From Mesorhizobium sp. (GTDB lineage: Bacteria; Pseudomonadota; Alphaproteobacteria; Rhizobiales; Rhizobiaceae): a stretch of DNA of 32,971 nucleotides. Each line of letters opens with the position of its first letter. Positions within the stretch are counted from its first letter, which is position 1. Shown in pieces: positions 7,956 through 18,122 of this stretch. Location: positions 1-32,971 of the forward strand of contig SAKE01000039.1 in assembly GCA_004017275.1 (NCBI GenBank), given 5' to 3'. The notes beneath the pieces were generated by a model. That model did not search any database and had not been told where the DNA came from. It saw nothing but the letters and a program-made list of their open reading frames with translations. The translations under genes and the position numbers were made by a program.

Positions 7956-10010
7956 ATGCCATCCACAAAAGCCGTCGACCTCGCCGCCCATCCGCTGACC
8001 GCGTGGCAAGGGCCGCTCGGCCTGCCGGATTTCACGCGCATTGGCGACGGCGACTTCTCCCCGACCTTCGATGCAGCGCTGAAGGCGCATCAGGCCGAGA
8101 TCGAGGCGATCGCCGGCAACAAGGATGCGCCGTCCATCGAGAACACGCTTGCCGCGCTGGAACTAGGCGGCGAGGCGCTCGACCGTGTCTCGTCGATCTT
8201 CTGGTGCCGCGCTGGCGCCCACACCAATGAGACGATCCAGGCGCTGGAGCGCGACATTTCGCCGAAGATGTCCCGGCACTTCTCGGCGATCTCGATGAAT
8301 GAGAGGCTGTTTGCCCGCATCGACGAGCTCTACCAGCGCCGTGATAGCCTGAAGCTCGACGCCGAGACCCTGCGCGTCCTGGAAAAGACCTGGAAGGGCT
8401 TTGTCCGTTCCGGCGCCAAGCTCGACGCCGACGGCAAGAAGCGGCTGGCAGAGATCAACGAAGAGCTGTCCTCGCTCGGCACGACTTTCGGCCAGAATGT
8501 GCTGACAGACGAGAGCGACTGGGCGCTGTTTCTCGACGAGGCCGACCTTGCCGGCCTGCCGGATTTCCTGAAAAGCTCGATGGCCGAGGCGGCCGAAATG
8601 CGCGGCCGGAAGGGCCGCTATGCCGTCACTTTGTCGCGTTCGATCTACGAGCCGTTCTCGACCTTCTCCGAACGCCGCGACCTGCGCGAGACCGCTTTTC
8701 GCGCCTTCACCATGCGCGGCCAGAATGGCGGCGCCTCCGACAACACATCCGTGGTGCGCGACATGCTGCGCCTGCGCGCCGAAAAGGCAAAGCTGCTCGG
8801 CTACGCCTCCTTCGCCGCGCTGAAGCTCGACGACACCATGGCCAAGACGCCGCAGGCGGTGCACGCGCTGCTCGACCCGGTGTGGGAGAAAGCGCTGGAG
8901 AAAGCCGCCGCCGACCAGATCGAATTGCAGCGGCTGGCGACGACTGCCGGCAGCAACGAAAAATTCGCCGCCTGGGATTGGCGCTTCTACCAGGAAAGGC
9001 TGCGCGCGGAAAAGTTCGCCTTCGACGAAGCCGAGCTGAAACCCTATTTGCAACTCGACCGGATCATCGACGCCTGCTTCGACGTGGCGACGAGGCTGTT
9101 CGGCATCACCTTCGAGGAGAAGAAGGGCATTGCCGCCTGGCATCCGGATGCCCGTGTCTTCGTGGTGAAGAATGCCGACGGCAGCGAGCGCGGCCTGTTC
9201 CTCGCCGATTATTTCGCGCGGCCGTCAAAGCGCTCCGGCGCCTGGATGAGCGCTCTGCAATCCGGCTATCATCTAGGCCACGGCTCGAAACCGGTGATCT
9301 ACAACATCATGAACTTCGCCAAGCCGCCGGTGGGCGAGCCGGCTTTGCTGTCGGTCGACGAAGCCAAAACGCTGTTCCACGAGTTCGGCCATGCGCTGCA
9401 CGGCATGCTGACCGACGTCACCTGGCCGTCGGTGGCCGGTACCTCGGTCAGCCGTGATTTCGTCGAACTGCCCTCGCAGCTCTACGAGCATTGGCTGACC
9501 GTGCCGACGGTGCTGGAAAAGCACGCTTTGCACGTCAAGACCGGCAAGCCGATGCCGAAGGCGCTTCTCGACAAGATGCTGGCCGCGCGCACGTTCGGCG
9601 CCGGCTTCGCCACCGTCGAATTCACCGCCTCGGCCTTGATGGACATGGCCTATCACGCGCGACCGGATGCGCCGGAAGCGCCGCTTCGTTTCGAAGCCGA
9701 AACGCTCGACGAGCTTGATATGCCGAACACCATCGCCATGCGCCACCGCACCCCGCATTTCGGCCACGTCTTTTCCGGCGACGGTTATTCGGCCGGCTAC
9801 TACTCCTACATGTGGTCGGAAGTGCTCGATGCCGATGCCTTCGCCGCCTTCGAGGAGACCGGCGACCCCTTCAACCCGGCGCTCGCCGAGCGGTTGCGCA
9901 AGAACATCTACGCCGCCGGCGGCTCGAAAGACCCGGAAGAGCTTTACACGGCATTTCGCGGCAAGATGCCGTCGCCTGAAGCGATGATGGTGAAACGGGG
10001 ATTGGTGTGA
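7956..10010 (+). CDS. dcp: M3 family peptidyl-dipeptidase / oligopeptidase
   Basis: 684-residue zinc peptidase of family M3. The zinc site is H475-E-F-G-H479 with E504 as third ligand. The segment around it (GTSVSRDFVELPSQLYEHW) matches the Dcp branch better than OpdA/PrlC, which usually reads WDAVELPSQ. The C-terminal substrate-binding region GDGYSAGYYSYMWSEVLDADAF is also present. The family cleaves short peptides in the cytoplasm, Dcp removing C-terminal dipeptides. No signal peptide is seen. It is followed 3 bases after the stop by a palindromic repeat pair and a convergent gene. Confidence 0.93.
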   Translation: MPSTKAVDLAAHPLTAWQGPLGLPDFTRIGDGDFSPTFDAALKAHQAEIEAIAGNKDAPSIENTLAALELGGEALDRVSSIFWCRAGAHTNETIQALERDISPKMSRHFSAISMNERLFARIDELYQRRDSLKLDAETLRVLEKTWKGFVRSGAKLDADGKKRLAEINEELSSLGTTFGQNVLTDESDWALFLDEADLAGLPDFLKSSMAEAAEMRGRKGRYAVTLSRSIYEPFSTFSERRDLRETAFRAFTMRGQNGGASDNTSVVRDMLRLRAEKAKLLGYASFAALKLDDTMAKTPQAVHALLDPVWEKALEKAAADQIELQRLATTAGSNEKFAAWDWRFYQERLRAEKFAFDEAELKPYLQLDRIIDACFDVATRLFGITFEEKKGIAAWHPDARVFVVKNADGSERGLFLADYFARPSKRSGAWMSALQSGYHLGHGSKPVIYNIMNFAKPPVGEPALLSVDEAKTLFHEFGHALHGMLTDVTWPSVAGTSVSRDFVELPSQLYEHWLTVPTVLEKHALHVKTGKPMPKALLDKMLAARTFGAGFATVEFTASALMDMAYHARPDAPEAPLRFEAETLDELDMPNTIAMRHRTPHFGHVFSGDGYSAGYYSYMWSEVLDADAFAAFEETGDPFNPALAERLRKNIYAAGGSKDPEELYTAFRGKMPSPEAMMVKRGLV

Positions 10011-10013
10011 TTA

Positions 10014-10170
10014 GCCAATCTCCCCCCTCGTGGGGGAGATGTCGCCGAAGGCGACAGAGGGGGTCGCCGAGCGTGAAGCGCTAACTTCATTCTATCGCAG
10101 GAAGCCGAGCCCGGTCGGACCGACCCCCTCTGCCCTACCGGGCATCTCCCCCTCAAGGGGGGAGATTGGC
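10014..10170. repeat. Inverted pair of palindromic repeats, type B, between convergent genes
   Basis: Arms at 10014-10066 and 10121-10170 are imperfect reverse complements sharing CTCCCCC / GGGGGAG hairpins and a GACCCCCTCTG / CAGAGGGGGTC outer segment. The left arm has its own mini-palindrome GTCGCCGAAGGCGAC where the right arm has CCCTACCGGGC. The pair fills the space between the convergent dcp and M81 genes and touches the stop codon of the latter, which suits a bidirectional terminator role. Confidence 0.9.
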
Positions 10171-11642
10171 TACTTCCAAGGATCAGCCACCCTGGGCCAC
10201 ACCGGTCGCGTCAGCTTCTTGTAATCGGTCACCGCCGGATTGCTGGGATACGAACTCGGCGCCGAGACATAGATGATCTCGGCGGCGATCGGCTCGAAGC
10301 CGGCGTAGAAATGGTTGGTCGACTTGATCAGCAGCATGTCCTTGGCCAGCGGGTCGACGCCAATATTGGAAAAGATATCCGGCTCGAAGGTCTGCGTGCG
10401 ATTGGTGTTGAGGATGATGTCGACCTCGGTGCCTTCGAGGCGGACCAGCGCCGTCGGCCCAAGCGTCACGCGGCTTGGCCCGAAACTTTGCCAACCCTCC
10501 GCAACCGCCTTCAGCACGCGCACGCGCGCATCGATCGGCTCGCCGGCCTGCGGCCCGGCCTTGCCGCCGAAGCGCAGGTCGATGACGGCGCCTTCGCCTG
10601 CCGCCAGGCAGAAGGTGACAGCGATCGGATCCCAGATCGTCGCCACGGCGAATTTGTCCAGGCCACGCGCCAGCATCTGGCGCAGCACGAAGGTGCCGTC
10701 GCCGGGCACGCCACCGCCGGGGTTGTCCCATATATCGGCGATGACCACCGGCTTGCCCGGATTTCCGGTGCACACGGCAAGCGCCCGATCGATGCCGTCG
10801 GCGGCGCTCAGCATGGTCATCGCCGTCTTTTCGCGCAGCGCGTAGAGTTCCCGCCCCAGCCGCTCCGCCAGCGCGTCGCCCTTGGCCTTGTCATTGTCGG
10901 TGACGATCAGGATGCGCGTGCCCATCTCGGGCACGTCGGCTGCCATGAAGCCATGGATGACCGAGATCGACAGCACACCGTCCTTGCCGTGCAGCGCCTT
11001 GATGCGGTCGACGAAGGACCGCATCGGCTCACGGCTGGTCGGCAGCACCTGGATCATACGGCAATCGAAAGTCGAGATGATCGGCTTGATCTCGCCGCGC
11101 GCCGCCGCAAGGCCAAGCTCGACGACATGTTCGCCGCGCTCGTAGAAATCGGTGTGCGGAAATTCGAGGAAGTAGGCGAGGATGTCGGAGGCCGCCACGC
11201 GCTTCGGTGTCAGATGGCTGTGCGGATCGAGCTCCACGGCGATCACCACCTCCGGCCCGACCATTGCGCGAACCCGTTCGAGCAGGTCGCCTTCGCAATC
11301 GTCATAGCCTTGCGCCACCATCGCGCCATGCAGGCCGAGGATGACGGCATCGACCGGCAGCACTGCCTTGAGCTGGCCCAGAATCTCGTCGCGCAGCGCC
11401 TCATAGGTCTGCCGCTGCACCAGGCCGCCCGGCTCCGCCCAGGTGGCGGTGCCCTCGATCACATCGAGGCCTTCGGCGGCTGCGCGGCGGCGCAGCGCCA
11501 CCATAGGCGAGGAGCACAGCGTCGGCGTTTCCGGATGCTTGCCGGGTCCGGCGTAGAAGGCCATCTCGAACGAGGCACGGTCGGTCGGCACCGGTGAGAA
11601 GGTGTTGGTTTCCGTCGCCAGCGAGGCGGTGAAGATGCGCAT
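10170..11642 (-). CDS. M81 (MlrC/microcystinase C-like) family protein
   Basis: 490 residues with the two-domain layout of M81/MlrC proteins. The N-terminal putative metallopeptidase domain is MRIFTASLATETNTFSP, DAVILGLHGAMVAQG, VIAVELDPHSHLT and the FPHTDFYERG segment. The MlrC C-terminal domain is VIADIWDNPGGGVPGDGTFVLRQML, then NTNRTQTFEPDIFSNIGVDP. MlrC itself opens degraded microcystin peptides, but most relatives have no known substrate. ATG at 11642 has GGAG 5-6 bases upstream. It is the last gene of a four-gene ABC transporter operon, so its substrate probably is, or derives from, the imported compound. Confidence 0.9.
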   Translation of the reverse strand: MRIFTASLATETNTFSPVPTDRASFEMAFYAGPGKHPETPTLCSSPMVALRRRAAAEGLDVIEGTATWAEPGGLVQRQTYEALRDEILGQLKAVLPVDAVILGLHGAMVAQGYDDCEGDLLERVRAMVGPEVVIAVELDPHSHLTPKRVAASDILAYFLEFPHTDFYERGEHVVELGLAAARGEIKPIISTFDCRMIQVLPTSREPMRSFVDRIKALHGKDGVLSISVIHGFMAADVPEMGTRILIVTDNDKAKGDALAERLGRELYALREKTAMTMLSAADGIDRALAVCTGNPGKPVVIADIWDNPGGGVPGDGTFVLRQMLARGLDKFAVATIWDPIAVTFCLAAGEGAVIDLRFGGKAGPQAGEPIDARVRVLKAVAEGWQSFGPSRVTLGPTALVRLEGTEVDIILNTNRTQTFEPDIFSNIGVDPLAKDMLLIKSTNHFYAGFEPIAAEIIYVSAPSSYPSNPAVTDYKKLTRPVWPRVADPWK

Positions 11643-11665
11643 GAGAGCTCCGTGGTGAATAGGCG

Positions 11666-12490
11666 CTACTTGACCGCCCCGAGCGCCAGCCCGCGAACCA
11701 GGTAGCGCTGCAGCCAGATGAACAGGATGGCCACCGGCAAGGTCGCCAGCAGCGTCGCGGCCATGACGTGATGCCATTCGATGGTGTAGCGGCCGGCGAC
11801 CAGCGAAAACACCTGGATCGGCAGCGTGTAGCTCTCCTGGCTGCGCAGCATGGTGAGCGCCACGACGAATTCGTTCCAGGCATTGATGAAGGTGAAGATC
11901 GCGGTCACCGCGATTGCCGGCAGGCAGAGCGGCAGGAACACCTTGCGCAAGGTCAGCCAGCGGCCGGCGCCCTCCATCCAGGCCGCCTCTTCGAGATCGC
12001 GCGGAATGGTGTCGAAATAGCTCTGCAGCATCCACACGGTGAAAGCGACGTTGAAGGCCATGTAGATGAAGCCGAGCGCCGTCGTGCTCTCGACCAGGCC
12101 CCAGGCCGCCATCAGCCGGAACAGGCCGAGCACCAGCACGATCGGCGAGATCATCTGCGAGATCAGCAGGAACTGGCGCAAGGCGCTATAGCCGGCAAAG
12201 CGGAAGCGCGACATCGCATAGGCCGCCGGAACCGAAATCAGGATGGCGCCGACGGTGGCGATGATCGAGACGTAGAGCGAATTGAGCAGTGCCTGGCCGA
12301 AGCCGGTCGCCACCCACATGTCGGAAAAATTCGACCAGCGGAATTCGCTCGGCCACCAGGTCGGCGACAGCACTTCCTGTCTTGGCTTGACCGCGGTCAG
12401 GAACATCACGGCGAAGGGAAAAAGCATCACCACGATCAGCGGCGCCAGCAGCAGCCAGGCAATGATGGAACGCTTCAGCTTGCTCGTCAT
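11666..12490 (-). CDS. ABC transporter permease, carbohydrate type (MalG-like)
   Basis: 274-residue inner-membrane permease of the CUT1 (MalG) family with about six membrane spans. The EAA loop that docks the ATPase reads EEAAWMEGAG, followed by FLPLCLPA. The N-terminal MalG-like hallmark segment, a hydrophobic LLLAPLIVVMLFPFAVMFLTA, is present. Its start overlaps the stop of the upstream permease gene by four bases (ATGA), so the two subunits are made together. It works with the binding protein at 13704 and probably the divergent ATPase at 15891. Confidence 0.93.
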   Translation of the reverse strand: MTSKLKRSIIAWLLLAPLIVVMLFPFAVMFLTAVKPRQEVLSPTWWPSEFRWSNFSDMWVATGFGQALLNSLYVSIIATVGAILISVPAAYAMSRFRFAGYSALRQFLLISQMISPIVLVLGLFRLMAAWGLVESTTALGFIYMAFNVAFTVWMLQSYFDTIPRDLEEAAWMEGAGRWLTLRKVFLPLCLPAIAVTAIFTFINAWNEFVVALTMLRSQESYTLPIQVFSLVAGRYTIEWHHVMAATLLATLPVAILFIWLQRYLVRGLALGAVK

Positions 12491-13386
12491 GTGCGTTGCT
12501 CCCGCATCGCCAGCCGCACATAGATCATGGTGAAGACCAGCAATATGGCGAACATCACCAGCGACACCGCCGACGCCTCGCCCAGCTTGCCGATGCGGAA
12601 GGCCAGCTTGTAGAGGTGGGTGACCAATATATCGGTCGAGTTGGCCGGCCCGCCTTGCGTCATCACCCAGATGATCGGGAAGGAATTGAAGACGTAGATG
12701 GTGTTGAGCACGATGGCGATGTTGATGAACGGTTTTAAGAGTGGAAAGGTGATCTCGCGGAACTGCTGCAGCGGCGTCGCCCCTTCGAGCGCCGCCGCCT
12801 CGTAGAGATCGTCGGGGATCGATGATAGCCCGCCGAGGAAGATCGTCGTCGTGAACGGCACCGTCACCAGGATGCCGATCAGGACCTGCATGGGAAAGGC
12901 GGTTTCGGCGCTCGCCAGCCACTGGATGTTGTGGTCGATGAGGCCGAGGCCGATCAGCGCCGAGTTCAGCATGCCGCTTTCGCCGCTCAGCGCCCAGCGC
13001 CAGACCACCGCGGTCATGGTCAGCGACACCGCCCAGGGCAGCATGATGATGACGCGGGCGATGCCGCGGCCATGGAAATCGGTGTTGAGGATCATCGCCA
13101 CCGGGATCGACAAGAGAAGCGCACCGCCGACCACCATCACCGTCCACTGGCCCGTGCGCCACAGCGCGGCGATGAAATCGGGATCGGCAGTGAGTGCCGC
13201 GAAATTGGCAAAGTCGTTGAAGTCGCGAAGCTGGCCGAAGCGGTTGACATCATGCGTCGAGATCTGGATCAGGTCCCAGACCGGCCAGAAGATGACGACT
13301 GCCGCCAGGAATAGGCTGGGCAAGGTCAGAAGATAGGGCAAGAAACGATTTTGCATCGGCTGGCTTTGTATCGCGTTGGACATCAT
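12487..13386 (-). CDS. ABC transporter permease, carbohydrate type (MalF-like)
   Basis: 299-residue CUT1 permease, the partner of the MalG-like subunit. About six hydrophobic spans are seen, the first being YLLTLPSLFLAAVVIFWPVW. The EAA motif reads YEAAALEGATPLQQF, followed by TFPLLKP. Start 13386 (tandem ATGs) is uncertain: an ATG at 13356 would still precede the first span, and no clear ribosome binding site marks either. A 317-bp repeat-filled gap separates it from the upstream binding-protein gene. Confidence 0.92.
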   Translation of the reverse strand: MMSNAIQSQPMQNRFLPYLLTLPSLFLAAVVIFWPVWDLIQISTHDVNRFGQLRDFNDFANFAALTADPDFIAALWRTGQWTVMVVGGALLLSIPVAMILNTDFHGRGIARVIIMLPWAVSLTMTAVVWRWALSGESGMLNSALIGLGLIDHNIQWLASAETAFPMQVLIGILVTVPFTTTIFLGGLSSIPDDLYEAAALEGATPLQQFREITFPLLKPFINIAIVLNTIYVFNSFPIIWVMTQGGPANSTDILVTHLYKLAFRIGKLGEASAVSLVMFAILLVFTMIYVRLAMREQRT

Positions 13387-13400
13387 TGGTGCTGGCTTGC

Positions 13401-13615
13401 GCTGCCCCTCACCTGCCTGCCCGTCCTCCGCAGCAGCTGCGCTGCAGCTGCGGAGGGTGGACCGGCATCCTCTCCCCGTATGGTGACGGGGAGAGGGGCG
13501 CTCTCATTGATGATTTCGCCAATCTCCAGCGTGCAGGAATAGGTGCGGTCAGCCCTTTCTCCCCGTCACTATACGGGGAGAAATGCCCGGCAGGGCAATG
13601 AGGGGCGGCGCTGAC
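13401..13615. repeat. Composite of type A palindromic repeats with a nested hairpin
   Basis: The gap 13387-13703 holds no gene. A left type A unit begins GCTGCCCCTCA at 13401 and includes an 11-bp stem at 13469-13479/13486-13496. An inverted right unit follows at 13556-13615 (11-bp stem 13556-13566/13573-13583, then ATGAGGGGCGGCGCTGAC). The left unit is interrupted by about 42 bases carrying a separate 10-bp hairpin at 13425-13434/13447-13456. The composite lies inside an ABC operon between the permease and binding-protein genes, where it could lower permease expression relative to the binding protein. Confidence 0.85.
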
Positions 13616-13703
13616 ATCGACGATCTGTCTCTCTGCTTAAGATTGGAAAAGTGTGACGCGCCCCGCTTGAGCGGAGCGCGCCACGGGCGCAGGGAGATAC
13701 GCC

Positions 13704-14936
13704 CTATTTCTTCAGCACGGCGTTGGCCTTGGCGGCTGCGTCTTTCAAGCCTGCCTCGGGGTCGCCGCCGAGATAGATCTTCTGCATGGCGTCGGAGGTG
13801 ATCTGGGCGACCTCTTCCCAACCTGGGATGACCGGCGCGAAGCGGGCGTCGGGCAGCAGCGCCGTAAACGCCGCCAGATCGGCATTGTTGACGTAGTAGT
13901 CCATTTTCGCCTCTTCCTTGTTCACCGGCAGGAAGCCTTCGCCTTGCGTGAACTTGGCGCGCTGCTCCGTGGTGAACAGGAAATCGAGCAGCTTCCAGGC
14001 CTCGTCCTTGTTCTTGGAGTTCTTGAACATGATGATGGAATCGGTCACGCCATAGGTGCCGCGCGCGCCGGTCGGTCCGGCGGGAATGGCCGCCACGCCG
14101 TATTTCAAGTTCGGCGCCTCGTCCTTGATCTGGTTGGACAGGAAGGGCGCCGTGATCATCATGCCGACCTTGCCCTGCTTGAACAGGTTCTGCACATCCT
14201 CACGGTTGTTGGAGGTGACGCCGGGCTCCGTCAGGCCTTCGTCGATCATCGACTTGTAGAGCTTGGCGGCTTCAAGCGCGCCGGGCGAGCTCAGGCCCGA
14301 AGTGCCGTCCTTGTTGAGGATTTCGGTGCCCTGCGACCACATCGCGTAGTAGTAGTACACATCGGTCTCGATCTCCTTGCCCTGCAGGCCGAAACCGAAC
14401 GTGCCCGAACCCAGCGCCTTGATCTTGCGCGCATCGTCCTGCAACTCGGTCCAGGTTGCCGGCGGATTGGCGATGCCGGCCTTCTCGAACAGCTCCTTGT
14501 TGTAGTACATGGCGCGCGCCGAGGCCGCGATCGGCAGGCCGTAGGTCTTGCCCTCCATGATCGAGGGTGACAGGAATGTGTCGATGAAGCGATCCTTGAA
14601 GTCGGGCTTGATGTAGCTGTCGAGCGGCTCGGCGACATCCTGCTGGACGAAGTCGATCAGCCAGCGTGTGCCGATGATCGACAGATCGGCGTTGGTGCCA
14701 GCGGTGATGTCGGTGGTCAGCTTCTGCAGCAGCACATCCCACGGCACCACTTCGAACTTGACCGTGATGCCGGGGTTCGCCGCCTCGAATTCCTTCTTGA
14801 CGCTGTCGAAATAAGGTCCAGTCTTGGCGCTATACTCGGCGACGGTGACGCGCACCTCGCCCGCATCGGCCTGCGCCGCAATTGCCAGCATGCTCATTCC
14901 GGCCATCAGGCCGACAGTCCATTTTGCAAGGCTCAT
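13704..14936 (-). CDS. ABC transporter extracellular solute-binding protein (family 1, sugar type)
   Basis: 410 residues. The signal peptide is probably cut after AQADA (25). The mature protein has the family 1 sugar-binding pattern: an initial EVRVTVAEYSAKTGPYFDSVKKEFEAANPGI, then TDITAGTNADLSIIG, YGLPIAASARAMYYNKELFEKAGI, and NKDEAWKLLDFLFTTEQRAKF near the C-terminus. It captures the substrate in the periplasm for the two downstream permeases; the substrate is not evident. Start at 14936 is supported by GGGAGAG 6 bases upstream. It is divergent from the SDR-ATPase-RpiR operon across a 181-bp shared regulatory region. Confidence 0.94.
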   Translation of the reverse strand: MSLAKWTVGLMAGMSMLAIAAQADAGEVRVTVAEYSAKTGPYFDSVKKEFEAANPGITVKFEVVPWDVLLQKLTTDITAGTNADLSIIGTRWLIDFVQQDVAEPLDSYIKPDFKDRFIDTFLSPSIMEGKTYGLPIAASARAMYYNKELFEKAGIANPPATWTELQDDARKIKALGSGTFGFGLQGKEIETDVYYYYAMWSQGTEILNKDGTSGLSSPGALEAAKLYKSMIDEGLTEPGVTSNNREDVQNLFKQGKVGMMITAPFLSNQIKDEAPNLKYGVAAIPAGPTGARGTYGVTDSIIMFKNSKNKDEAWKLLDFLFTTEQRAKFTQGEGFLPVNKEEAKMDYYVNNADLAAFTALLPDARFAPVIPGWEEVAQITSDAMQKIYLGGDPEAGLKDAAAKANAVLKK

Positions 14937-15030
14937 TTGATCTCTCCCATTTTGATTTTGCGCCTGCGCGCCTCTTCGTTGCCGGAGCAGAAGATTTATG
15001 TGACTTTCCTACATTATCGATGATTTGAAG

Positions 15031-15040
15031 GCTTGCAAGC
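15031..15040. promoter_or_regulatory. Perfect 10-bp palindrome in divergent promoter region (possible RpiR operator)
   Basis: GCTTGCAAGC is a perfect palindrome in the AT-rich 181-bp space between the divergent solute-binding-protein and SDR operons. An RpiR-type regulator is encoded three genes along the plus-strand operon, so a local operator is expected. The assignment to this palindrome is only positional. Confidence 0.3.
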
Positions 15041-15117
15041 AGATTATTCTGTTGCTTAATTACATTTCGTGGACTAGGCCTGATGGGACTTGTCAAAACT
15101 CCGGAGGATGACGCACG

Positions 15118-15888
15118 GTGGTTTCGAGGGCCGAGTTCGAGGGCAAGACTGTCGTGGTGACGGGTGCTGGCGGCGGCCTCGGCACGGCCATCGTGGCGCT
15201 GATGGCGCAAAGGGGCGCCAGGGTCGTCGGCTGCGACCAGTCAAGCGAGGCGTTGCAGAGCCCGCATTTTGCCTCCCGCCACGTCTTCGACCTTCTCGAC
15301 AAGGCGTCGATAGCGACGGCGATCGCCGCGATCCTCGACCGGGATGGCGTGCCCGACATTCTCATCAACAATGCCGGCTGGACGCGCGCCGAGACAATTT
15401 CGGCGCTCGACCCAGACAGGATAGAGCAGGAACTCGACCTCAACCTGACCGGCGTGATGAACTTCGCCGATCCGCTGGTCAAGGCGATGGCCGGGCGCGG
15501 CTCCGGCAGCGTCGTATTCATCTCCTCGGTCAACGCCATCGCGCATTTCGGCAATCCCGCCTATGCCGCGGCCAAGGCTGGCATCAACGCCTACGCCAAG
15601 GCGATCGCCGTCGAGCTCGGCCGCAGCGGCCTGCGCGCCAATGTCGTCTGCCCCGGATCGATCCGCACCGCCGCCTGGGACCACCGCCTTGTCAAGGATC
15701 CGGAGATTCTCGGCAAGCTGCAACGGCTCTATCCGCTTGGCCGCATCGTCAACGCTTCGGAAGTGGCGGAAGCCGTCGCCTTCCTTGCCTCCGATCGCGC
15801 ATCTGGAATAACAGGCGTGGTGATGCCGGTGGACGCCGGGCTGACGGCAGGCTGCCTGCCCTTCATCGACGACATTCTGGGAGCGTGA
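15118..15888 (+). CDS. SDR family oxidoreductase
   Basis: 256-residue classical short-chain dehydrogenase. The nucleotide-binding motif TGAGGGLG lies at 15-22, NNAG at 84-87, and the catalytic set includes S136/S137, Y149 and K153 in YAAAK. The acidic D40 at the end of beta-2 (GCDQS) points to NAD(H) preference. It probably oxidises the sugar or sugar alcohol brought in by the adjacent transporter. The start is GTG at 15118, with GGAGG ten bases upstream; no ATG in this frame fits. Three bases separate it from the ATPase gene, so they are one operon. Confidence 0.93.
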   Translation: MVSRAEFEGKTVVVTGAGGGLGTAIVALMAQRGARVVGCDQSSEALQSPHFASRHVFDLLDKASIATAIAAILDRDGVPDILINNAGWTRAETISALDPDRIEQELDLNLTGVMNFADPLVKAMAGRGSGSVVFISSVNAIAHFGNPAYAAAKAGINAYAKAIAVELGRSGLRANVVCPGSIRTAAWDHRLVKDPEILGKLQRLYPLGRIVNASEVAEAVAFLASDRASGITGVVMPVDAGLTAGCLPFIDDILGA

Positions 15889-15890
15889 GC

Positions 15891-16958
<1,068 letters not shown>

Positions 16959-16968
16959 AAATACCAGC

Positions 16969-17850
16969 ATGAAGACACCGGCCGACATCATCACGCGCCT
17001 GCAGCTCATGTCGCAGGACGGAACGAAGTCGGATCGCAAGCTGGCCGGCTTCGTGCTGGCCGACCTCGATTTCGTCTCCAAGGCGGCGATCTCGGAAATT
17101 GCCGCCCGCGTCGGTGTCAGCGAGCCGACGGTGACGCGGTTCTGCCGCAACCTCGGTTGCGAGGGCCTGCGCGATTTCAAATTCTATCTGGCGCAAGCCA
17201 TCGCCATCGGCGGCCAGTACCTGTCGCCGGAGCCTTTGAGCCGCGATGCGCGCGAGCAGCGCATTGCTTCGGCCATCACCGAAGCGGCGATATCGGCCAT
17301 CCAGCGCGCCAGCGAAAACCTCGACATGACGACGTTGGTCGCCGTCGCCGCGCGCATCGCCGTTTCCGGCAATGTGCTGTGCATCGGTTCCGGCGGCATT
17401 TCGTCGATGATGGCGACCGAAATGCAGAACCGGCTGTTCAGGCTGGGTATATCCGTCTTGGCGCAGATCGACGGACAATTGCAGCGCATGTACGCCGCCG
17501 TCGCCACGCCCGACACCACGCTGGTCGCCTTCTCGGTCTCCGGCTATGCCAGATCGGTCATCGATGCCGTGCAGGTCGCCCAGCAATATGGCGCCACCAC
17601 AATCGCCATCACCCCGCCGGACTCCGCACTAGCCAAGGTCGCCGACACGGTCATCCATTTCCAGTCGCTCGAGGACGGCAACATCTACAAGCCGACATCG
17701 TCGCGCTATGCGCTGCTGTCGATCGTCGACATGATCGTCACATCTGTCGCCGAGACGCGCGGACCAAGGGTTTTGGAAAATTTGCGCCGCATCAAGCAGA
17801 GCGTGAATACGTTGAAAGTCGATGATCCCAGGCTGCCGCTGGGGGATTGA
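16969..17850 (+). CDS. MurR/RpiR family transcriptional regulator (HTH + SIS)
   Basis: 293 residues. The N-terminal HTH_6 domain (about 1-80) contains AAISEIAARVGVSEPTVTRFC and LGCEGLRDFKFYLA. The C-terminal SIS domain (about 120-265), which binds phosphosugars, shows VLCIGSGGISSMMATEMQNRL and LVAFSVSGYARSVIDAVQVA, with the usual Ser-rich ligand loops. It probably controls the divergent transporter operons in response to a sugar or sugar phosphate. It starts 10 bases after the ATPase stop, as the last gene of that operon, and is followed by a repeat pair. Confidence 0.94.
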   Translation: MKTPADIITRLQLMSQDGTKSDRKLAGFVLADLDFVSKAAISEIAARVGVSEPTVTRFCRNLGCEGLRDFKFYLAQAIAIGGQYLSPEPLSRDAREQRIASAITEAAISAIQRASENLDMTTLVAVAARIAVSGNVLCIGSGGISSMMATEMQNRLFRLGISVLAQIDGQLQRMYAAVATPDTTLVAFSVSGYARSVIDAVQVAQQYGATTIAITPPDSALAKVADTVIHFQSLEDGNIYKPTSSRYALLSIVDMIVTSVAETRGPRVLENLRRIKQSVNTLKVDDPRLPLGD

Positions 17851-17897
17851 GAAGCATTTTTTGTTCGCCGCATTGCGCTAATCTAGAAACGTCGGTG

Positions 17898-18077
17898 CTG
17901 CCCCTCATCCGCCTGCCGGCACCTTCTCCCCGTATAGTGACGGGGAGAAGGGACTGGCCGCAACGCCGGCAACCTTTTTGCAACGCTGGTGAGTGGCGAA
18001 ACGTCGATGATGGCACCTTTCTCCCCGTCACTATACGGGGAGAAATGCCCGGCAGGGCAATGAGGGGCGGCGCTGAC
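17898..18077. repeat. Inverted pair of palindromic repeats, type A, between convergent genes
   Basis: The left unit (17898-17951) has a 12-bp perfect stem at 17922-17933/17940-17951. The right unit (18018-18077) has an 11-bp stem at 18018-18028/18035-18045 and ends with the conserved ATGAGGGGCGGCGCTGAC tail. The outer ends (GCTGCCCCTCAT / ATGAGGGGCGGCGC) face each other as inverted repeats. The pair fills the 272-bp gap between the convergent rpiR-type and DUF167 genes; no gene is seen there. Confidence 0.9.
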
Positions 18078-18122
18078 CATGATATCAAAGCGCCTCGAAG
18101 CAGGCGTCCTATGCGACGCGCT

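Noticed and set aside
15090..15890. Upstream extension of the sugar ATPase frame
   Set aside because: Overlaps the SDR gene and has no family similarity before the ATG at 15891.
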